DNA of 6,159 nucleotides from Labilithrix luteola (GTDB lineage: Bacteria > Myxococcota_A > Polyangia > Polyangiales > Polyangiaceae), in the NCBI GenBank assembly GCA_026225435.1, contig JAMFST010000121.1, positions 1-6,159 of the forward strand. Direction: 5' to 3'. The notes beneath the pieces are model-generated. The model was given only the letters and a program-made list of their open reading frames with translations. It had not been told where the DNA came from and searched no databases. Both the position numbers and the translations under genes were made by a program. The number at the start of each line of letters is the position of its first letter. Position 1 is the first letter of the stretch. Below are positions 1 to 4,448 of this stretch, in pieces.

Positions 1-1066
1 CCATCGCGATCTCAAGCCGGCGAACCTGTTCGTCGTGCGGCTCGCCGACGGCAGCGAGTGCGTGAAGGTGCTCGACTTCGGGATCTCCAAGCTCGGCGGC
101 CTCGATCTCGGGACCACCGGAGCGCATGTGGTGCTCGGCTCGCCCTATTACATGTCGCCCGAGCAGCTGCGCTCGACGCACGACGCGGACGCGCGCACCG
201 ATGTGTGGGCGCTCGGCGTCATCCTCTACGAGCTGGTGGCAGCGGCGCTCCCCTTCACCGGCGACAGCTTGCCCGACGTGTGCGCGGCCGTGATGCAGGA
301 GGAGCCGCGACCGCTCGAGGAGCTGTGCCCGCATGCGCCGTCCGAGCTCGGGCCCATCGTGCGGCGCTGCCTCGCCAAGGATCCGGCGGAGCGCTTCGCC
401 AACATGGCCGAGCTGGCGGCGGCGCTGGCCCCGCTGGGGACGGACGAAGCGCAGGCCTCGGCGGTGAAGATCGGCCGCGTGCTGCACACGACGCCGCTGG
501 CGCCGCGGCGCTCCTTCGGCTCGACGCACGCCCCGCGTGGCGACAGTGATCCGCCGCCCGCCGCCGCGCGCCTGTCGGGCCGGACGTCGCACGGAGCGAT
601 GGCCAGCTCGTGGCCGTCGGCGCCGGTTCCCGCGAAGCGTCGCCGATCGGGCGCGCTCTTCGTGAGCGTGGCTCTCGTCGCCAGCGCGGCGGCCGTCTTC
701 GGCGCGCGCTCGTGGCTGCAGCGGTCGCCGGTCGCCACGGCGGCTTCGCCTGCGATGGCGATCCCCAGCGCGGCTCCGGCGTCCCTTCCGGCGGCGAGCC
801 CGGTCTCGAGCGCCGAGCTGACCTCCGCGACGGTCGCGCCCCACGCGGTCGCACAGGACGTCGCGATCGCGGATGCCGGTGCCGCACTCTCACCGTCCGC
901 GGTCGTCGCCGAGCCGGGGCGAGCCTTCGTGGGTCGCAAGGCGAATCACCCGCGCGCTGCGGTGCCGGCCGCGGCGCAGGTAGCCGCGCAGACTACCGCC
1001 GCTGCAGCACCGCCCGCGCAGCCGCAGCCGGAAGACGAAGCGCAGCTGTTCGACGGGCGGAAGTAG
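1..1066 (+). CDS. Ser/Thr protein kinase, C-terminal part (5' end outside window)
   Basis: This is the C-terminal part of a eukaryotic-like (Hanks/PknB-type) Ser/Thr kinase. The reading frame is open from base 2 and begins directly in the catalytic loop HRDLKPANLF (visible residues 1-10: catalytic Asp3, Lys5, Asn8). The DFG motif (VLDFGISKL) follows at residues 25-27, the activation-segment SPE (GSPYYMSPEQL) at 52-54, subdomain IX (TDVWALGVILYEL) near 66-78, and the subdomain XI Arg (CLAKDPAERF) near 123-132. All catalytic residues that can be seen are intact, so the kinase is probably active. The N-lobe (P-loop, VAIK Lys) is missing only because the window starts here. The GTG at 35 is therefore not the real start. 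After the kinase domain comes a polar linker, KRRR, and then one hydrophobic helix (about nt 650-703). A roughly 120-residue Ala/Pro/Ser-rich tail with no recognisable domain ends the protein. The topology implied is kinase inside and tail in the periplasm. The stop lies 3 nt before the next gene, suggesting co-transcription. Kinase identity is certain; substrate and signal are unknown. Confidence 0.95.
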   Translation, partial: HRDLKPANLFVVRLADGSECVKVLDFGISKLGGLDLGTTGAHVVLGSPYYMSPEQLRSTHDADARTDVWALGVILYELVAAALPFTGDSLPDVCAAVMQEEPRPLEELCPHAPSELGPIVRRCLAKDPAERFANMAELAAALAPLGTDEAQASAVKIGRVLHTTPLAPRRSFGSTHAPRGDSDPPPAAARLSGRTSHGAMASSWPSAPVPAKRRRSGALFVSVALVASAAAVFGARSWLQRSPVATAASPAMAIPSAAPASLPAASPVSSAELTSATVAPHAVAQDVAIADAGAALSPSAVVAEPGRAFVGRKANHPRAAVPAAAQVAAQTTAAAAPPAQPQPEDEAQLFDGRK

Positions 1067-1069
1067 TCG

Positions 1070-2116
1070 ATGCGCAGGTCCTCGCGTGCCGCGACCGTCG
1101 CGGCGATCGTCGCCGGCGCAGCGCTCACGCTGGTGAGCTCGGTCGCGTCCGCGCAGACCGGGAGCAACGCCGCGGTGGCGCAGGTGCTCTTCGACGAGGC
1201 GCGCGCGCTGACGGCGAAGGGGAAGCTCACCGAAGCGTGCCCGAAGTTCGCCGAGAGCCAGCGGCTCGATCCGGGGATCGGCACCGAGTTCAACCTCGCC
1301 GAGTGCGAGCAGCACATCGGCAAGACGGCGAGCGCCTGGGCGCACTACCTCGAAGTGGCCGACCGGGCGCACGTGGAGAAGCAGGTGGCGCGCGAGCGCG
1401 TGGCGCGCACCCGGGCGGCGTCCCTCGCGCCCCACCTCGCCCGCCTGACGATCTCCCGGGCCGCGCCGAACGACACGAGCGCGCTCGAGATCCGGCACGA
1501 CGGCATCGTCGTCGGCGCGGCGCAGTACGGCGTGCCGGCACCAGTCGATCCGGGCGAGCACGAGATCGCAGCCTCGGCACCGGGGAAGAAGCCGTGGTCA
1601 CGCACGCTGCGGACGCCCGCGGATGCTGCCACCGTCGTCGCCGTTCCCGCGCTGGAGGACGCCGAGGTTCCGGTGGTCGCTCCGGTGGCACCGGCGCTCG
1701 TCGCCTCGTCGTCACCGTCGTCTCCGTCCTCCGATGCGGCCGCGAGCACGGCGGACGGATCGTCGGTCGGCCACGGTCAGCGCGTCGCCGGCATCACCGT
1801 GGGCGCGCTCGGCATCGTCGGGCTCGGCGTGGGCACGGCGTTCGCCATCGTCTCCAAAGGGAAGCACGACGACGCCGAGTCGCACTGCACCGGCTCGCTC
1901 TGCGATGCCACCGGCGTGTCGCTGCGCTCGGACGCCATCCACGCGGGCAACGCCGCCACCATCGCCCTGGCCGTCGGCGGCGCAGCGCTGGTGGGCGGCG
2001 GGATCGTCTTCTTCACCGCGCCGCGCGCGCACGCCAGCGAGCCGACCAGCGCCCTCGCCGCGACCCCGTTCCTCGCTCCTCACCTCGGCGGGCTCGCTCT
2101 CGCAGGTCACTTCTAG
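1070..2116 (+). CDS. Envelope TPR/PEGA-like protein with signal peptide and two C-terminal hydrophobic segments
   Basis: The 348-residue protein starts with a clear Sec signal peptide (MRRSSR, hydrophobic core, probable cleavage after ASA at residue 28). Residues 34-100 form a helical TPR-like stretch (LFDEARALTAKGKLTEACPKF, then ESQRLDPGIGTEFNLAECE). Residues about 126-180 resemble a PEGA-type beta domain (DGIVVGAAQYG, VDPGEHEIAASAPGKKPW). A Ser/Ala/Pro/Val-rich linker (about 195-235) follows, then two hydrophobic segments (about 239-261 and 294-316). The loop between them carries two cysteines (CTGSLC, 273 and 278) that could form a disulfide. The protein ends in Phe. This arrangement matches a large family of uncharacterised myxobacterial proteins often found beside Ser/Thr kinase genes (from memory, not searched). 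The ATG is supported by the signal peptide and by GGAAG at 1059-1063, 6 nt upstream and overlapping the end of the kinase gene. It probably acts as an envelope binding or scaffold partner of the kinase; that role is inferred from context only. Confidence 0.88.
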   Translation: MRRSSRAATVAAIVAGAALTLVSSVASAQTGSNAAVAQVLFDEARALTAKGKLTEACPKFAESQRLDPGIGTEFNLAECEQHIGKTASAWAHYLEVADRAHVEKQVARERVARTRAASLAPHLARLTISRAAPNDTSALEIRHDGIVVGAAQYGVPAPVDPGEHEIAASAPGKKPWSRTLRTPADAATVVAVPALEDAEVPVVAPVAPALVASSSPSSPSSDAAASTADGSSVGHGQRVAGITVGALGIVGLGVGTAFAIVSKGKHDDAESHCTGSLCDATGVSLRSDAIHAGNAATIALAVGGAALVGGGIVFFTAPRAHASEPTSALAATPFLAPHLGGLALAGHF

Positions 2117-2121
2117 CCGCC

Positions 2122-3108
2122 ATGCAGAGACGACTCCTCGCCCTCACCGTGACCGCCGCGGCCTTCGCCGGCCTCCTCGGCTCGGTCGGCTGCAACGCCA
2201 TTCTCGACAACGAGGAGGGGACGCTCGCCACCGGCGGAGGTGAGCTCGATGCCTCCTCCGACGCGACGACGGGCCCCCCGACCGATCTGGATGCCACCGT
2301 CGGTGACGCGTCCAGCACCGCCGACGCACGCCTCGGCGACGCCGCGCCCGATGGACCGGTGAACGTCGCCGACGCGGGGGACGGAGGCGGCATCTTCGAT
2401 CCGCCGACCTGCGGCACCGGACAGAAGCTCTGCGACGGCACCTGCGTGAGCATCGACAACCCGGTCTACGGCTGCGGCGAGACGAGCTGCTCCCCCTGCT
2501 CGCTGGCGCGCGGTGTCGCCGTCTGCAGCGGCAACAGCTGCGTCCTCGGGAGCTGCAACGCCGGCTACCAGGACTGCGACCTGGACGCCTCGGACGGGTG
2601 CGAGGTCGATCTGTCACTCCCCGCCCACTGCGGCTCGTGCAACGCCGCGTGTGGAACCGCCGCGCCCGACTGCAGCCCGATCAACGGCACCTTCGAGTGC
2701 ATCACCAACTGCCAGCCTCCCCAGCCGACCCTGTGCAACAGCACCTGCGTCGACCTCACCTCCTCGGCCAGCAACTGCGGCCAGTGCGGTGTCCCCTGCC
2801 CTGCCGTGGCCAACGGGACCACCAGCTGCAGCGATTCGACCTGCTCCTTCAGCTGCACCTCGCTTTACCTGAAATGCGGAGCGAGCTGCGTCGCCCCCAA
2901 CGATCCCACCGCCTGCGGCCCGGCGTGCACCGCGTGCACTCCCCCGGCACACGCCGACGCGACGTGCCCGGCCTCAGCCTGCTCGTTCACCTGCAAGGCC
3001 GGCTACGGCGACTGCGACATGGACCCGACGAACGGCTGCGAGACGATGCTGGTCAACAAGATGTGCCCGGTCGACGCGGGCGCCGACGCAGGCGACAGCG
3101 GGACCTGA
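2122..3108 (+). CDS. Cysteine-rich lipoprotein with four 8-Cys modules
   Basis: The 328-residue protein has an N-terminal MQRR, a hydrophobic stretch and GSVGC at 20-24, which fits a lipoprotein signal with Cys24 as the lipidated residue, although position -3 is Ser rather than the usual Leu. Residues 42-90 are an Asp/Ala/Gly/Ser-rich linker. Residues 97-315 hold 36 cysteines, nearly one in six. They fall into four successive groups of eight plus a truncated fifth. Recurrent motifs are CxxxCV, NCGxCGxxC-like clusters, CxxxxCxxxC followed by AGY or SLY, and a DCDxDxxxGCE motif seen twice (151-161 and 297-307). Such Cys-rich Asp-linker proteins are frequent in myxobacteria and are presumed to be disulfide-bonded surface proteins. 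The ATG was chosen because it starts a lipoprotein signal 5 nt after the previous stop; the frame is open far upstream, but that part lies under the two preceding genes. The only SD-like element is a weak AGG at 2104-2106. Function is unknown; export and disulfide bonding are well supported by composition. Confidence 0.9.
   Translation: MQRRLLALTVTAAAFAGLLGSVGCNAILDNEEGTLATGGGELDASSDATTGPPTDLDATVGDASSTADARLGDAAPDGPVNVADAGDGGGIFDPPTCGTGQKLCDGTCVSIDNPVYGCGETSCSPCSLARGVAVCSGNSCVLGSCNAGYQDCDLDASDGCEVDLSLPAHCGSCNAACGTAAPDCSPINGTFECITNCQPPQPTLCNSTCVDLTSSASNCGQCGVPCPAVANGTTSCSDSTCSFSCTSLYLKCGASCVAPNDPTACGPACTACTPPAHADATCPASACSFTCKAGYGDCDMDPTNGCETMLVNKMCPVDAGADAGDSGT
2431..3066 (+). repeat. Protein-level repeats: four 8-cysteine modules plus a truncated fifth
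   Basis: The cysteines of the lipoprotein sort into modules M1 (residues 104,108,118,123,126,135,140,145), M2 (152,160,170,173,177,184,193,197), M3 (205,209,219,222,226,236,241,245) and M4 (252,256,265,269,272,282,287,291). A remnant follows at 298,306,315. M1, M3 and M4 begin CxxxCV. M2 and the remnant begin DCDxDxxxGCE instead, with a longer first Cys-Cys gap (8 rather than 4). The repeats are visible only as protein; the DNA has diverged, so this is an old duplication and not a recent tandem expansion. The spacing was counted by hand from the translation. Confidence 0.75.
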
Positions 3109-3118
3109 CGCGCCGACG

Positions 3119-4171
3119 TCACTGCAAGCCGATCAGCCGATCGGCGCCGATGACGAGCGCCAGCGTGATGCCGGCGATGGCCAGCTCGGCGATCGCTCCG
3201 ACCACGAAGGGGCGCAGGCCGCGCTTCTTCATGTCGGCGGTGTTGGTGCGCAGGCCCACGCCGGCGAACGTCAGGAGGAACGCCCAGCGGCTCACGTTGG
3301 CGAGCGAGGTGACCTGCGCCGCACTGAAGACGTGGACGCTGGCGAGCGCGGAGAAGGCGAGGAACCCGACGACGAACTTGGGGAGCTTCTTCCACAGGAA
3401 GACCGCCTTCGACCCCTCGATGGCGCGGCCGCCGCGCGAGGCGAAGTAGAGCGCCGCGCCGAGGACGACGAAGCCGATCATCGCGTTGCGCGCGGTCTTC
3501 ACCAGCACGGCGACCTTGGCGGCGTCGTCGGAGAAGAGCGCGCCGGCCGCGGCCACCTCCGCGGTGTTGTCGATGCCGAGGCCGGCCCAGACCCCGAAGA
3601 CGCGATCGCTCATGCCGAGGGCGTGGCCGACGAGCGGAAAGGCGAAGAGGCTGAGCGCACCGATGACCAGGATGGAGGCGATGGCGAAGGCGGTCTCGTC
3701 CTCCTCGGCGTCGATGGCGCCGCGGGTGGCGATGATCGCCGAGACGCCGCAGACCGACGAGCCGATCGCCAGGAGCGCCGTGAGCTTCGGGCCGAGGCCG
3801 AAGAGGCGCGCGAGGCCGATCATGATGCCGCCGGCGAGGACGATCTCGAGCACCACGAGCGCCAGCGTGGGGGCGCCGAGCTTGGCGAGATCGGCGAAGA
3901 GGAAGCGCACGCCGAGCAGCACGATGCCGACCTTGAGCCACAGCTCGTAGGTGGAGATGCCGGGCTCGAAGACGCGGAACCAGCTGCGCCGCCCGAAGAC
4001 GTTGCCGATCACCAGGCCGAAGAGGATCGCCCAGAAGACGTACTCGATGTTCGGCAGGGCGAGCTTGTGCGCCGCTCCGAAGGCCTTGATGGACGACTCG
4101 GCGAGCTTGCCCGCGTAGCCGATGACGCCGAGGAGGACGAGACCCGGGAGAAGCGCGAGCGGCCCCTTCAC
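3119..4171 (-). CDS. YeiH/PSE-family (UPF0324) membrane transporter, putative sulfate exporter family
   Basis: This 350-residue integral membrane protein has about ten or eleven hydrophobic segments and family landmarks. Numbering from the chosen GTG, these include EYVFWAILFGLVIGN (43-57), GSSVCGVSAI (137-146), IDAEEDETAFAIA (153-165), GIDNTAEVAAAGALFSDDA (199-217) and KFVVGFLAFS (265-274). They match the conserved blocks of Pfam Cons_hypoth698 (YeiH, annotated as putative sulfate exporter). The transported substrate is not established for most members, and the sequence does not settle it. The start is ambiguous. An ATG at 4255 is in frame, but the 28 residues it adds are Arg/Ser/Cys-rich and unlike the family. 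Two adjacent GTG codons at 4174-4172 and 4171-4169 follow a strong GAGGGGG. The second is preferred for spacing and gives a length close to E. coli YeiH. The gene follows a 39-codon ORF by only 10 nt and converges on the lipoprotein gene with 10 bp between the stops. Confidence 0.9.
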   Translation of the reverse strand: MKGPLALLPGLVLLGVIGYAGKLAESSIKAFGAAHKLALPNIEYVFWAILFGLVIGNVFGRRSWFRVFEPGISTYELWLKVGIVLLGVRFLFADLAKLGAPTLALVVLEIVLAGGIMIGLARLFGLGPKLTALLAIGSSVCGVSAIIATRGAIDAEEDETAFAIASILVIGALSLFAFPLVGHALGMSDRVFGVWAGLGIDNTAEVAAAGALFSDDAAKVAVLVKTARNAMIGFVVLGAALYFASRGGRAIEGSKAVFLWKKLPKFVVGFLAFSALASVHVFSAAQVTSLANVSRWAFLLTFAGVGLRTNTADMKKRGLRPFVVGAIAELAIAGITLALVIGADRLIGLQ

Positions 4172-4176
4172 CACGG

Positions 4177-4183
4177 CCCCCTC
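4177..4183 (-). promoter_or_regulatory. Shine-Dalgarno of the transporter gene, overlapping the upstream stop codon
   Basis: Read on the minus strand, GAGGGGG begins inside the TGA stop (4184-4182) of the small upstream ORF. Its GAGG core sits 5 nt before the GTG at 4174 and 8 nt before the GTG at 4171. This supports a start at one of these two codons rather than the ATG at 4255. It also predicts that ribosomes finishing the small ORF can restart on the transporter (translational coupling). Confidence 0.65.
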
Positions 4184-4301
4184 ACCACGGCACGGTCGGC
4201 AAGCCAGCGAGCACCGCGAGTGCGACGACGGCCGCGATGACGATCGACCAGCCATCGACGGAGAGCGACGGGCGCTTGGACGGTGATGACGGGTCGGACA
4301 T
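4182..4301 (-). CDS. 39-residue single-helix membrane ORF, likely detached N-terminus of a YeiH-type transporter
   Basis: The short ORF runs from ATG (4301-4299) to TGA (4184-4182). It encodes a polar Ser/Pro/Lys N-terminus (MSDPSSPSKRPSLS), then VDGWSIVI and one continuous hydrophobic helix (about residues 19-34), ending in LPTVPW. As I recall the family, longer YeiH/PSE proteins begin with a similar D-W-W-x-V hydrophobic helix ending in a Pro-rich turn, before the part where this transporter starts. The piece therefore looks like that missing N-terminal helix, encoded separately. It could be a genuine small partner subunit translated just ahead of the transporter, or the product of a frameshift that split one gene: a +1 shift near the TGG/TGA would join the two frames. 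The SD in front of its ATG is weak. It lies directly downstream of a palindrome and candidate promoter. The hydrophobic coding pattern is clear; function is inferred. Confidence 0.62.
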   Translation of the reverse strand: MSDPSSPSKRPSLSVDGWSIVIAAVVALAVLAGLPTVPW

Positions 4302-4306
4302 GGTCA

Positions 4307-4341
4307 TTCGCTATACGGGATACCGTGTCCGTTATAGTGAA
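4307..4341. promoter_or_regulatory. 35-bp imperfect palindrome, putative operator
   Basis: The left arm TTCGCTATACGGGATAC (4307-4323) and right arm GTGTCCGTTATAGTGAA (4325-4341) are inverted copies around base 4324. 13 of 17 positions pair, with the best blocks TTC, CTATA, GGA and the inner AC/GT. It is an AT-rich island in a GC-rich genome, it lies between divergent genes, and it overlaps the likely -10 of the minus-strand transporter unit. This is what a dimeric repressor or activator site would look like. The regulator is not encoded in the window and its family cannot be told from the site alone. Confidence 0.55.
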
Positions 4342-4358
4342 CATCGCCTGGAACGCAA
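4331..4358 (-). promoter_or_regulatory. Candidate sigma70-like promoter for the small ORF and transporter
   Basis: On the minus strand, TTGCGT (4358-4353) and TATAAC (4336-4331) are separated by 16 nt. The -35 matches TTGACA at 4 of 6 positions and the -10 matches TATAAT at 5 of 6. The predicted start near 4324 would leave a leader of about 23 nt before the ATG at 4301. The -10 lies in the right arm of the palindrome, so a bound regulator would be expected to affect initiation. Prediction by eye only. Confidence 0.42.
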
Positions 4359-4382
4359 GCAACGCTCCTGCGAACCTTGGGC

Positions 4383-4411
4383 TTGACCATCCCCGCCCGA
4401 CGTCCGACAAG
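4383..4411 (+). promoter_or_regulatory. Weak candidate promoter for the CAP-like lipoprotein gene
   Basis: TTGACC (4383-4388) matches the -35 consensus at 5 of 6 positions. At 17 nt spacing, GACAAG (4406-4411) matches the -10 at only 3 of 6. It would start transcription about 30 nt before the GTG at 4449. The TATAGT at 4333-4338, in the palindrome, is an alternative -10 but lacks a good -35. The rest of 4342-4448 shows no ORF or repeat that I can support. Confidence 0.25.
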
Positions 4412-4448
4412 AGCGCCGCCGCACGTAAGCGGCAAGACGGGACTCGAC

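Noticed and set aside
610..2121. Apparent upstream extension of the Cys-rich lipoprotein frame to an 832-residue ORF starting at 610
   Set aside because: The upstream part is Arg/Ala/Gly-rich and antisense-like in composition. It overlaps the kinase tail and the whole TPR/PEGA-like gene, which have convincing domains. The lipoprotein signal at 2122 marks the true start.
3128..3145. Stem-loop GCCGAT / ATCGGC as a terminator between the convergent genes
   Set aside because: The stem is only 6 bp with a 6-nt loop, lies inside the transporter coding region and has no T-tract on either strand. Any termination of these convergent genes is not visible as a classical intrinsic terminator.
3332..4240. 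Plus-strand ORF of 302 codons opposite the transporter
   Set aside because: It is an Asp/Glu/Arg/Ala-rich low-complexity translation, typical of the antisense frame of a GC-rich membrane protein; the YeiH motifs on the minus strand are decisive.
4350..4380. GGAAC (4350-4354) as an ECF sigma factor -35 element
   Set aside because: No matching -10 element is present at the usual 16-17 nt spacing, and a five-base match is common by chance in this composition.
4168..4410. 80-codon minus-strand ORF across the divergent region
   Set aside because: It runs through the promoter and palindrome in a different frame, has no domain-like pattern, and overlaps the 39-codon ORF whose hydrophobic helix is far more protein-like.
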